A stretch of DNA of 64,000 nt. Source: Diphasiastrum complanatum (taxonomy: Eukaryota; Streptophyta; Lycopodiopsida; Lycopodiales; Lycopodiaceae). Each line of letters opens with the position of its first letter. Positions within the stretch are counted from its first letter, which is position 1. Location of the stretch: the NCBI GenBank assembly GCA_029204225.1, contig CM055108.1, forward strand, positions 48,868,996-48,932,995, read 5' to 3'. Positions 12,095 to 22,419 of the stretch are shown here, one piece after another. The translations under genes and the position numbers were made by a program. Below the pieces are notes generated by a model. It made no database searches. It was given only the letters and a program-made list of their open reading frames with translations, and had not been told where the DNA came from.

Positions 12095-12974
12095 CTAGGA
12101 TGCCAATGCCGATGAGAAGACACTTGTCTCGTCATCTTCTCCATCATCTTCGGCAATGTTGCCTTGTTGAGTCACTTTTCCCGCCTTTATGTCCGCTTTC
12201 TTCTTGTAGCACTCGTGTGCCCAATGACCCGGTTTGTGGCAATAGTAACATTTGTCTTTCTTCTTCTTTTTCCCTTTTGATGACGACTCTCCCTCATCAT
12301 CATCCTTGGATTTCTTGGGAACCTTTTCCATCCTTTCTGCTTGCCTTTAGCAAGCAAGGCTTGATCCTCCTGTGGGGTTTGCCTTGACTTCACCACTTCG
12401 CAACACTGCTCTTCCTGCAACATGATTCCATGGAAGTCTTCAAAAGTATGCAATCTCTCCTTCGAAGCAATGCCTCTCACAAACATCTGTAGCCCTTCCG
12501 AGACACCGCTCATTGTGGTATGTACCAATTCAACATCCCTGATTGGTTCTCCAATCGCCACAAGTTGATCTCTCAGCTCCTTTATCCTAGTAAAGAAAGA
12601 TCCCACTGATTCACTTTCTTCCATCCTTACTGCGTTCAATCTCGACTTCAAGAACATGGCCCAGCTGGATCGCAAGTTTGAAATTGCATTCTAAGAGCCT
12701 CCCAAGCTCCCCTAGCCATCGTGGCGTCACTTATATGAGTGATCATGTGGTCTTTCACTGAAAGATTGATCAAGGACAATGCTCTTTGCGCCTTTTTATC
12801 AAAGGCCCTCATGTCACCTGGTGTGGTATTTGGCCGGACTTCAATACCTGCCACGATCTCCCATAACTCTTTCTCCATCAAAATGCTCTTCATTTTGAAT
12901 TTCTAGATGTTGTAGTTAGAAGCCCCATCAAGTTTGCTTGCATCACCCAAAATTGCCTCATTGATATTTGCCAT
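12095..12974 (-). pseudogene. Nested copia: gag with CCHC zinc knuckle (broken)
   Basis: The ATG at 12974-12972 starts MANINEAILGDASKLDG. A TAG about 23 codons in stands where copia gags normally have Trp (N-x-x-x-W-K-F-K), which looks like TGG to TAG. Gag continues with MEKELWEIVAGIE, WEALRMQFQT and FFTRIKELRDQLVAIGEP. It then shifts frame around 12330-12380 into the nucleocapsid with an intact CYYCHKPGHWAHEC knuckle (C-x2-C-x4-H-x4-C). A lysine-rich stretch precedes the knuckle. The acidic tail ends at the TAG before the protease. Confidence 0.85.
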
Positions 12975-14334
12975 CTCCAAACTGCTTGAAACTCCACCTG
13001 TAGGCTATAAAGTGTATGTCGAAGCCAACCGTGATGTCAGAAGTCCAAAATAATGACCTGCAATTTTTGGCTTACCAGGCCACCAGCCGCTCTTTCGCCA
13101 AATTGAAAGCCAAACTAGCATCGCTTTCCAAAATGCTTCTCATCACCAACTCCCAGCTACCTGCTCAATGGAATGGTGGAATCACTTCTGGCACGTTTCG
13201 AACTCTTTCTCTGTGGCAATCACTCTGTTTTGGTGTACCGTACTTGCAGGTACAGTCATGGTGCCCTTCGTTTGGAGGCTATAGCCTTTCGTTTGGCCAA
13301 AATAGGCTAAAAGAGGTGAAAATAAGGGCAATTTGGGGTTTTGAATTGTTTCTTCAGTGTGAAGAAACTTCACCCTTCAAAAACTTGGGACCCAACAATT
13401 TTTTCAATATGAAGATTTTCAATGAAGTTGCAATGCACTTTGCACTTCAAACCCCTTCAGGCTTTTTCACATGCATCCCATCGGTGGCCCTTGATCCTGC
13501 GGCCTATATTCCTCCATTTTCGATCGTAGATCTCCAATAGACATGATCCAATGGTCCAGATTCCTTCAACGCGCTGAAATGGATTCCTTGCAAGCGCTAA
13601 ACCCCTCCAAACGCTATGGTAGTTGCGAAACTGGGCGCGCGCGAGGTCTACCTGCCTCCTTTGCTCTCCAAGCTCCCCTGGCTATGGCCTCCTCATGGGT
13701 TTTCTGGCTACTAATTCTGATCCAGCTCTTTATCTGATCCACGACCTTCCACGGCCTCTTGCGGCTCAGGTCGCACTGCCAAAACGCCCTATTTCAGCCA
13801 TTCACAGCTTCCAAAATCATTGCATGGTGCGAGAGATTTCAAGAGTTTTGATTTGAAACCCTTGTTGTGAGAAAGCTTCAAAAGCAAACTACTCTTCCCA
13901 TGCATCATGGCTGACCACGGCCTTTTAGACACTCCTTGGAAGCACTAGGGCGCCCTCCATCATGCACTTACAGTGCCTGAAATGATCTCCTACAACCAAA
14001 GATCCACAGGTTTATGCCTGTAAACCCTAGTCATGAAAGAAGAAAAACTTCTTGAGCTATGCTCAGGTTTTTCTCTGAGCCACTTTTTGCAGCCTTCTAC
14101 TGCACTCAGGTCGCCCTACAATCAGCCATCACCTGCTTCAAACAGATCTTCAAGTGGCTTCAAATTGAATCCACATTAGGCAGCCTTTCTACAAAGTTCT
14201 TTGCTTCCATTTAGCTTCTTACAGTTTCGAGCTATCCCACAAATCTCCACAGACTCGGTTTTGTGCTTCCTAGCCAACAAACCGTCATGAATTTGCAACT
14301 CTCTGTTCTTGTCCGGTGATTCAAGCCACTAGGG
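12975..14334 (-). other. Unusually long (about 1.4 kb) 5' leader of nested copia element
   Basis: Lies between the PBS and the gag ATG. Copia leaders are usually tens to a few hundred bases. It is less AT-rich than the element and carries no copia domain. On the element's sense strand it contains TCTGGACCATTGGATCATG (RC of 13542-13560), close to the CesA-upstream motif and to the leader of the element at 29339. A 174-codon plus-strand frame (13016-13540) is antisense to the element and has no recognisable domain. The leader could be captured host promoter or UTR DNA. Confidence 0.6.
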
Positions 14335-14346
14335 GCTATGATACCA
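14335..14346 (-). other. Primer-binding site of nested copia element
   Basis: TGGTATCATAGC on the minus strand, one mismatch from the plant initiator-Met tRNA PBS TGGTATCAGAGC, with zero spacing from the LTR end. Confidence 0.9.
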
Positions 14347-14588
14347 AGTTAAGAAAACAATTTAAACACCCGACCGGATCGATCACCTCAGCACAACATC
14401 AAGTGCAACAAGACAAGACAACAAAATTGCTCTCCACAAACTGCTAACTGGCAAGTACAAAGATAAAGTTGCTTAAAAGCACTCAAAGGCTCGTAAAAGA
14501 AAGACGGCCTGATAATTCTAGAACTAAGCACATCTGGTGTCGTTGAAATAAGAAAGTACTGTATAAGTCGATCATTGCTATTTTAACT
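14347..14588 (-). repeat. 5' LTR of nested copia element
   Basis: 242 bp, AGTTAAAATAGC...TTCTTAACT in element orientation. Bounded by the PBS on one side and the CACAA duplication on the other, so its ends are well fixed. Confidence 0.9.
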
Positions 14589-14593
14589 CACAA

Positions 14594-15985
14594 GCCTAGT
14601 GTCAGCCATTTAAGAATCTTTGGTTCTATATGTTTTGTTCATGTACCTAAATAGCTTAGGAATAAGCTAGATCATAGGACAAATAAATGTATTTTCATTG
14701 GCTATCCTGATGAACATAAAGCTTATAAAGTTTATGATCCATCCACCAATGTAACATTTGTTTCAAGGGATGTAATCTTCCAAGAACATACATACTATGA
14801 TTTCAAACAACCATCAATAAATGAGTGTCATTTCATCCTATTTTATGCAACATAGAGTCTTCCAATGATAATGTTTTTTCTACAGAAGCTGCAGCTACAA
14901 CTACAAGAAGCAGATAGAACCTGTCACCAGACTAGACCAAGTTAGCTAAAGTAGATCCGGACAAATTCAAGAAGAAGCACCATTGCATTCTGGTCAACTA
15001 AATGTTTGCAGATCCTCACGGACTCGAACAGTTACTGAGAGGTATACACCTCAATTATTCTGGACTTCATCAGAAGAACCAGAGCTGGCCAAAGCAATTA
15101 ACTCCAAGGATGTTGTGAAGTGGCAAGAAGCTATGGAAAGCGAGTGCAACTCACTTTTGACGAACCAGACCTGGACATTGGTCAACTTCCCCACTCACAA
15201 GAGAGTTATCGACAACAAGTGGATCTTCAATAAGAAGATAAACTCCGATGGTTCCATTGCAAAATGAAAAGCATGGCTGATGGCTAAAGGATTCACTCAA
15301 GTCCAAAGAGTGGATTATCAAGATATTTTCAATCATGTTGTCAAAATGTAGTCAATTAGGACTCTGATTGCATTAGCAGCCATGGAAGATCTCGAAATGC
15401 ATCAAATGGATGTCAAGACAACATTTCTCAATGGCTACGTCGAAGAGGAGCTGTATACCTTCCAACCGGAGGGATTCAAAGTCAAATGCCAAGAGCACAA
15501 AGTGTGCAAGCTGCAAAAAGCAGTATGTGGTCTAAAATAGGCCGCAAGGGCATGGTTCGAAAGAATCAACTCTTATCTTATTCTATTGGGTTTTGCAAAC
15601 AATTTAACTGACTGTAATGTTTATTCCAAGCATATAGGTGTCAATTCAATCCATATAGCCCTTTACGTAGATGATGGATTAGGTTATTACTTCATGATTT
15701 GCATCACACTCAATTCAATGCTACTACCATTTCAGTGACAATTGGAGCTGTATTTTACTGTGGCTAGAATACCAGATTTCATGGCAACTCTAAGCACATA
15801 GAAATCTAGTATCATTTCATTTGAGAAAAAGTTTTCTCAAGGCAAGTTATTCTTCAATACTGCTCCACAACAAAAATGGTTGCAGACATTTTCACCAAAG
15901 CACTTTCCAAGATCAAGCATCAGAAGTTTTTTAACATGTTGAACTTGATAAAGATACCAAGGCACCAACCGTGACCTTAAGGGAG
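14594..15985 (+). pseudogene. Outer copia: integrase C-terminus, RT and RNase H (broken)
   Basis: It resumes the integrase frame with the KPSVSHLRIFGSICFVHVP stretch. The RT begins WQEAMESECNSLLTNQTW, then IDNKWIFNKKINSDGSIAK followed by a TGA. It continues as FTQVQRVDYQDIF, EMHQMDVKTTFLNGYVEEEL, KVCKLQKAVCGLK (stop) and ALYVDDG, with catalytic YVDD kept. A deletion then joins the RT directly to the RNase H end, VADIFTKALSKIKHQKF. The polypurine tract GGGAGAC precedes the 3' LTR. Confidence 0.85.
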
Positions 15986-15990
15986 ACTGC

Positions 15991-16793
15991 TGGAAATTAA
16001 GACCACAGTTGTCTCCTTGGTGAATACTAGTTTCTATTTCAAGATTCTTCCTACATGTTTATTGATCGTTGCAGATGCAACCTACTTTGGTTCTATGTCT
16101 GCTCATTTAATACCTAGAGGAATCACGACCGAATTACTCAAAGTCAACGTCATCAACTTTTCGACTAATCTACATCATAACAAAGGGTATCCATTGTCGT
16201 CTATTTCTACATTCGAATGTCAAGCTATTTGAAGAACATCAAAGACATGGCCATCTTCGACGACTTCGACTATCAGTTCACTAAACAGCTTTGAAGTGTC
16301 TGAAGTGTCTGACTTGCCCGTCATCTTTGACGACTTCGACAATTGGTTCACTCAACTGCTTCAACAAATGAATTTTTTTACACCTTCGAGTTTTTCTCAA
16401 AAATGCAAAGTGAGAGAAAAATGTGAAGGTTGTCTATTTCAACGAGAAACGTCTCCAGCCACTTCTCAAAATATGCGAAGTGAGAAAAAATATGCGATGT
16501 TCTTGTCCACGTCAGTGATCCCGAGTCATCTGATCATGTATTCATTGTATAGTTGTCATTATGTCATAGTAGTTCAACTACTTGCTGAGTACAACGAAGT
16601 ACTTAATTAGATGACAAACATCTATTGTGATTAGATACAAGGATGCGGTGTATAAATACATCTTTCTCATGCATTCTCCATGATGCTCTACCAACAGAGT
16701 GAATGATATCGAGCATCCAAGTTACTCATCCATTTTTGGCTGTAACGCATTCAGTGTTGTTCGAGCTTTCATTGTAATATATAAACAACACAT
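15991..16793 (+). repeat. 3' LTR of outer copia element
   Basis: Starts TGGAAATTAAG after a polypurine tract (the true start may be 15988, TGC). It contains TTCGACGACTTCGAC-type repeats, a paired CAAAGTGAGA / CGAAGTGAGA segment and a probable TATA box (GTGTATAAATAC near 16650). The exact 3' end is uncertain within about 10 bp. Confidence 0.75.
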
Positions 16794-16799
16794 TCTATC

Positions 16800-18029
16800 A
16801 TCTGTGTTTAACGTAGATGTATGATGTTGTGATTTGATTATACTCTTACAACTTGTTCACGCTTGTTCACTCACTCTGATCAAATCACATATGTCTACGA
16901 CTCTTTAGTATTCGATCAGATGATGGCTATCTTTGACGCCTAAGGATCTTGCATTATTACACATCACTATCATTTTACCTTCTAAACTGAACTTCGATCT
17001 AAATCTGATTTACAGTTTTAATAGGCTCTTCTAATCTCTTCGATGGACTGTACTCATTTTCATTTGGGTATGAACTAATTTTTAAGATCCTATTGGTAAG
17101 AATGCTTGAGTTGTTATCATATTTCTGCATTTACATTCCTTTAGACTATTTATGCACATAGTAGCTCATAATAACGGGAGAGTTGTTCCACAACTATTTC
17201 CTTCTCTCTTCTCCGTTCGCGTTTCTACCTCCTTACAAGCTCACTCCATACTTATAGTTCCCAGATGCAAATATGGATTTTTGTTCCTATGACAAGTAAT
17301 ATTGTGATGTGAAATACATCTTTTGACATAAGAAATCTAGATGACAGGTCAATACGTGTGGCAAATATCCCAAGTGAGTCCAAACTGTCTTTTTTGCAAG
17401 TGATACATATACCAATCTACGTCCTAGTTATCCACCAATCTTGACTAGCTTGAACAACTTGAAGAAATTGACATCTAGAAATTCACCAAGATTCTACACT
17501 CAAATATGGACTCCTCCCTATTCTTGACACTCAATGGGATCACAACTTGACCCTCACACTCTCACAAAGAAAACTTGACTAGAGCTTGACTAGAATCAAT
17601 TTGACCTTCATACAATCACAAGTCAATTCTACACACAAAATGAGCAATTTTGACTCCTTCAAGCAACACAAGATCTATCCTCCTCTCCACGTTTGATCTC
17701 TTTTTAGATCTGAAAATACTTTTTTTTCCCACTTGAAACTCAAATAATAACATTAAATTTGACAATCCAATCTCAAATCTACCCATAGACTTGAAATCCT
17801 TATAGATTTGTTCACACCTAGTGCAAAAAATCTCATCAATATCTACAAACATGTTGATTTGAAGTTAACTCAAAAAAATGGCATCCACATTGGTCTGCAC
17901 ACTTCCACACATGTGGGAAAGATGCCTAAGGGTCAAAATCAATGATTGATCTCAAATTTCCAATGCTACCGAAACTAGTTTTTTAACAGTTAAACAATGT
18001 TCTGTAATGAATTATTGTTATATTACAAG
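16800..18029. other. AT-rich DNA, nothing recognisable
   Basis: No coding motif found on either strand. It includes a CCACACATGTGGG palindrome at 17905, a type that recurs elsewhere in the window. Confidence 0.5.
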
Positions 18030-19170
18030 GATCTCTCTCTTTTGTTACGAATTTGAGTGCCTTATGAAAGATAATAACATTTGACAAGTTTTAGCTTGAT
18101 ATCTAAGTTGTGCTCAATATAAAACCACTGAAAAAGTTGAACTAAATATTTATTTTTTGAATTATGTCCACCATGATTGGTAGCTCGATGAAATGCTCCT
18201 CTTGCTTGCCATTGCGATTTTTCCATTCCTTGAGATGACCAGATACTTAAGCTCTCGTACTCTCTTGCAAAATATGTTGCATGGTTTAAAAAGATGTGCT
18301 ACAAATATTAATTGATATCAGTTAGTATTGCACAATATAAAAAAGAAAAATCATTGAGAACATTGAATTATCAAATAATCATAGAACATTACCATGTGAT
18401 GTGTAACATGATCTTTTCCCCAACAATCTCGTATGAATCTAACAAATGTGGTGCAATCCTTTTGTATAGAACTGAATCTTCTGATGATAAGTTTTCATTT
18501 CTAATAATACCTATGAGTGTGTCAAAATTCTTCCACACTTGTGCCTTTTGCATTCGTGTACTTCCTTTGTTTCCAAATCTTGTGTGGCTGAAACAATTTT
18601 TTTCCTAACACCATACTTGACACTACAATCTTTGTAAGCATGATTGGATAAAATTTTTCTTGCTTCAGATCCCCCAATTGACAATTTGTCACTGTTCTCA
18701 ATTGTGACATTTCTTTTATTTAGTCCTGCTTTTGAAAGAATTTCTTCCAATCTCGTGATAGCTGATTTGGCCAAAGACTTTGGTTTTGTATTCCAAGCAA
18801 ATAAAATATGAAGATAAATAAGCTTTTCAATAATATGTAACTCAACCAGCAATGTGCATATGTGTACATAATAGGGAATCAGCAAAACACATTTTAGATT
18901 TGAATTTTCTAGCTCTCTTGTTGGACCATTATGATAGCAATATTTCACGCAGTAAATACATGGATGCTTAGATGTTGTCTTATGAGAGATATTATATATA
19001 CATTTCAATGTTTTCAAATCGTTGCAAGGTGCCATTGAATTTGAAAACTACCATGGTTTTCCATAGCAAGTTTTTGACCTTCCATATGTTCTTTTATGAT
19101 TTTGCCATAATTTGTACGTGAAAATATCCATGATAGAACTCCATGATTTTCTTTCAAAATCTATAAAAGA
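18030..19170 (-). pseudogene. Broken multi-exon ORF of an unnamed transposon-like family
   Basis: The minus strand reads in pieces: ENHGVLSWIFSRTNYGKII after an AG acceptor near 19170; then a WHL-x-CNDLKTLKCIYN-type stretch that changes frame near 19030; KHPCIYCVKYCYH with a possible zinc-binding CxxC; and a 174-codon frame (19035-18511) including SIGGSEARKILSN. After another frame change comes VWKNFDTLIGIIRNE up to LHITW, followed by GTAATG (donor). Past an acceptor, TTTGTAG, a further exon reads HIFLNHATYFAREYESLSIW, then WSSQGMEKSQWQARGAFHRA. I recall similar Gly-rich and SSQGMEKS-type stretches in uncharacterised transposon-like proteins but cannot name the family. At least two frameshifts; no function should be assigned. 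Confidence 0.55.
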
Positions 19171-19960
19171 GCAAGTAATGTGTACTTTGTTAGTTACTTA
19201 TCCAAATCATGTATTGCTAAAAAAGAACTGTAATAGAAAACATGTCATATAAAAGTACTTGGAATGTTGCTATCCACCATATGTTATTTTTAGATTGAAC
19301 ACTAAATGTATGATCATCTAATACTTTGTTCATCAAAGTGATACTCACCCGTTCCAATTTTTTTATCTTCAAATTCATCACAACAATCAACTTTCCATTT
19401 GCTTGATGATCATTAATTTTATAGAATCGAATAATTTATTTTAAAACAATTTCGATATCAAGAAAAATATTATTGCAATTGTTGTAATTTATCTCACCAC
19501 TTTCAGATTCATACAAATGAGGAGCCGAGTAGCCCGAGTGTGGGTAGCCCGAGGAGAAAAGAGAAGAAAGGGCCGGGGGGGGGGGGGGGTTAATACATGG
19601 CAAGTTTTCTTTAGTTATTTTTTTTGTAACTTGAGTTTAATGCATGGATGTAGGTGAGGAAGTGGCCCGGGATGGGTGAGGACAGGGAATTTCTTTTTAG
19701 CTTGTGGATTTCTTTCTCGACATGGGTTTTTCAGTTTTTAAGAACTGATGGTTCAATTTTCCAGTTGTTATTTGAGCTAACAGTTGTTAAGTGATTTACA
19801 ATGCATTGACGGTTAATCCCGTTTTTTATTGCGTAAACGATCATTTTGGAGATTCATTGGTATAATTGGTAAATAAAAGCACGTATGGTTTGTAAATTCG
19901 TTTTTTGTAGACATTGCTTGGTTCAATAACTATTATACCCGTAATGAATGTGTTAACTGA
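19171..19960. other. Non-coding, with a 15-G homopolymer
   Basis: AT-rich except for a G-rich patch at 19540-19590 that includes a 15-base G run (19575-19589), possible G-quadruplex former. No LTR or gene boundary could be identified before the gypsy gag. Confidence 0.5.
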
Positions 19961-21110
19961 ATGAATTTTATATTATTTTCAGTTGGCAAGCAAATGGATA
20001 CTGATGAAATTTTGGAGGGGGGTGCTACCGATATTCACCCGGCATCACCAAGAAGTGATGGGAGAAATACGGAAATTCAGCTGGCCTCACTTGGCAGTGA
20101 TGACACCCTAGACTCAGAAAAACTGTTGCAAACCTTAAGCAAGGTAGTTTTAGAACTTCATCAGAGCAATAAACAACAGGATAAACAAATGCAAAGTCTT
20201 TTTAATCAGCTGCAAGCTATTAACTCTAACAACTTGGGCTACCAACCGGAAATATTTTTTGGCGATAAATTTAAACGTCCGAAAGTTGTTGAAGACTGGA
20301 CAAACCGTTGGACAAGCTATTTTAGCTTGCACAACGTCCTAGAAGATAAACGAATATCATCGGTTCTATTGTTTTTGGAACGTAAAGCCTCTTCTCGGTG
20401 ACTTGGACTGGATTCCTGACGGAATTCCGGAAAGCTTTTGTCACAATAGACAATTCCGAGTTGTATATTCAGTTTATCAATTACAAAATGGGCAGCCGAG
20501 AACTAGACGATTATGACCAAGAGTTCTTGGACTCGTGGCAATTTATTGTCGGACTGCCTGCTGACTATCAAATGGAATGCAAACGTAATATCCTTAACTC
20601 ACTAGAGGATGCTATCCGTGTGGTGAAAGCCTATGATAGTACAGTTGTTGCATCACGAAAAAGCGTGCACAGCCAAATGGCCCCAAAACCCAAGCAAGAA
20701 AAATCTAACAAGCGTAAGAAGCAGTTATTTGACGAGCTAGAAGCAGAAGCGTACAGACAAGCAAAGAAGAAGAAGAATAAGAAAAAATTGGTGGTCAAAG
20801 ACAAAGCACTGTTAATGGCGCTTAAACAAAATCTGTGTTTCCTCTGCAACAATCCGGGCACCATGCCAAACAGTACCCCGAACGAAAAACAAAGTCGTCA
20901 AGTTTCATGACTGTGGATTTACCGACAGGTAAATTGGAAGTCAATTTGTTGAATAATTGTGATTGTACCTATAACTTTAGTGCACTCTCTTTCAAGCCTA
21001 ATGAATCGTTTCATGTGAGAGGCAATATTTTAGGGAAAGACGTGAATGTGCTTGATTCAGGAAGTACTCGCAATTTTTTGAATGCTCGACTTGTGCAGAA
21101 GCTCTGAGTG
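19961..21110 (+). pseudogene. Ty3/gypsy gag and protease (broken)
   Basis: The gag capsid part runs from about 19994: MDTDEILEGGATD, a coiled stretch LHQSNKQQDKQMQSLFNQL, then KFKRPKVVEDWTNRWTSYF. A frame change near 20398 leads into WTGFLTEFRKAF and DDYDQEFLDSW. A Lys-rich linker (KKKKNKKK) precedes the zinc knuckle. That reads CFLCNN, then after a frameshift SGHHAKQYP, so the last Cys has become Tyr. The protease follows with VLDSGSTRNFLN (D-S-G kept) near 21050. Capsid and knuckle order is normal for gypsy gag; the knuckle is damaged. Confidence 0.8.
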
Positions 21111-22395
21111 CCCACCATGGCCAGTGATCACCGTTACGTGGTCCGTCTTGCCTCAGGTTCGGACATTGAGATTTGGGATGTCAAAGTCTCGAATTAGAGC
21201 TTCGGATGCAGGACTACGTTGAGCCATTGGATTTCCATGTCATGAATCTGGACCGGACTGATGTAATTTGGGCTATGAATGGTTTTTTGACAAATCAGAC
21301 TCTTCAGAGATAGATTTTAAAAATCATTCTATGGTATTTAAAGATAAGTTTGATCAGATTGTCTCTATTTCTGGAGAGATCGATGTACTTCCATCGTCGA
21401 TGATTTCCTCCGCTGAATTAATTGAGAAACTTCATAATTCTGAGTATGAACTCTTTCACTTGCTTTTGAAATTTCATATGCATTGTGATGTTGGGGATGT
21501 GAATGTGTTTTCATGTTTTAACACCGAAAATTCGCATCAAGAACAACAGCTTTTGCAAGATTTAAAGCAAGAGTTTAGTGAAGTTTTTCCAAAGCAACTA
21601 CCTTATGGACTACCACCCGCTCGGTTGGTAGATCATAAGATAGATCTTTTGCCCGATAGTCGTCCTATCTTCAGACAACCATATCGGTTTAGACAGAAGA
21701 AAGAGGAGGAAGTGGCTAGGCAGAGCGAGGATTATCTCAGGATGGGACACATAAGACCAAGTAAATCTCCTTGAGGAGCACCTGTCCTTCTTAAGAGTAA
21801 GAAAGATGGGAGTTTCCGGCTATGTGTAGATTACAAGGGTCTGAACAAATTTACAGTTAAAAATAACTACTCGTTGCCTAGGATGGAGGATCTCATAGAT
21901 CGATTGAATGGAGCTAAATACTTCACGAAAATTGATCTACGTACGGGGAATACCATCAGATTAGGATACATCCGAAAGATGTATCTAAAACCGGTTTTAG
22001 GACTAGGTTTGGCCACTATGAGTTTCTTGTATTGTCCTTTGGTTTGACAAATGCTCCGGCTACTTTCCAGCAAATGATGAACGATTTATTTCGTCCATAT
22101 TTGGGGAAGTTCGTAGTAGTGTTTCTGGACGATATTTTGATCTATAGTAGAACACTCAAAGAGCATGCTAAGCATCTTCGTACTGTCTTATATATCTTAA
22201 GACAAGAGAAGCTTTATGCAAAAGAATCAAAGTGCGAATTCTTCAAGAAGGAACTTCTTTACCTAGGTCATAAGATTACCTCCTTTGGGATCAAGATTGA
22301 CGAAGAAAAGGTGAAGATAGTAGTGGAGTGGCCAATTCCTAAAACGGTGCGTGAACTTAAGTCATTCTTAGGTTTCATTGTGTTTTTCTGTGACG
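21111..22395 (+). pseudogene. Ty3/gypsy reverse transcriptase (broken, truncated at 3' side)
   Basis: After a degenerate protease-RT linker the frame gives QEFSEVFPKQLPYGLPPAR, then HKIDLLPDSRPIFRQPYRF and RMGHIRPSKSP followed by a TGA (21772). It continues [31 protein letters not shown], a frameshift near 21950, then [16 protein letters not shown] and catalytic VVFLDDILIYS (near 22125). The tail KTVRELKSFLGF ends abruptly at about 22390, where unrelated minus-strand sequence begins. RNase H and integrase are missing. The element order and RT type are Ty3/gypsy. Confidence 0.85.
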
Positions 22396-22419
22396 GCCCT
22401 GTGTAGCCAAAGGAAAAGC

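Larger units (their letters stand above)
8636..14588 (-). mobile_element. Nested Ty1/copia retrotransposon with AG...CT LTR ends and CACAA target duplication
   Basis: This is a full-length 5953-bp element in minus orientation inside the integrase of the outer element. The host codons Y-G-H-K-P-S-V are interrupted, and CACAA is duplicated exactly at 8631-8635 and 14589-14593. The LTRs are 252 bp (8636-8887) and 242 bp (14347-14588). They start AGTTAAAATAGC and end TTCTTAACT in element orientation, so the termini are AG...CT. A tRNA-Met-type PBS (TGGTATCA) abuts the 5' LTR and a purine tract abuts the 3' LTR, which fixes both internal boundaries. Gene order is gag, protease, integrase, RT, RNase H. 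About 17 substitutions plus two small gaps separate the LTRs (my count, roughly 7%), so the insertion is not recent. Coding frames are broken. Confidence 0.93.
6944..16793 (+). mobile_element. Outer Ty1/copia LTR retrotransposon, decayed, split by a nested element
   Basis: A plus-strand copia element: truncated 5' LTR (6944-~7330), protease and pre-integrase remnants, integrase, then the nested insertion at 8636-14588, then integrase C-terminus, reverse transcriptase, RNase H and the 3' LTR (15991-16793). The two LTR starts align closely (TGGAAATTAAG, GTTGTCTCCTTGGTGAATACT). The rest of the 5' LTR, the PBS and most of gag are deleted. A candidate 5-bp duplication TCTAT flanks it at 6939-6943 and 16794-16798, but the exact 3' end is uncertain. 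Stops and frameshifts throughout make it inactive. Confidence 0.85.

Noticed and set aside
13016-13540. 174-codon plus-strand open frame in the nested copia leader
   Set aside because: Antisense to the element, no recognisable domain, ordinary composition; most likely chance in a less AT-rich leader.
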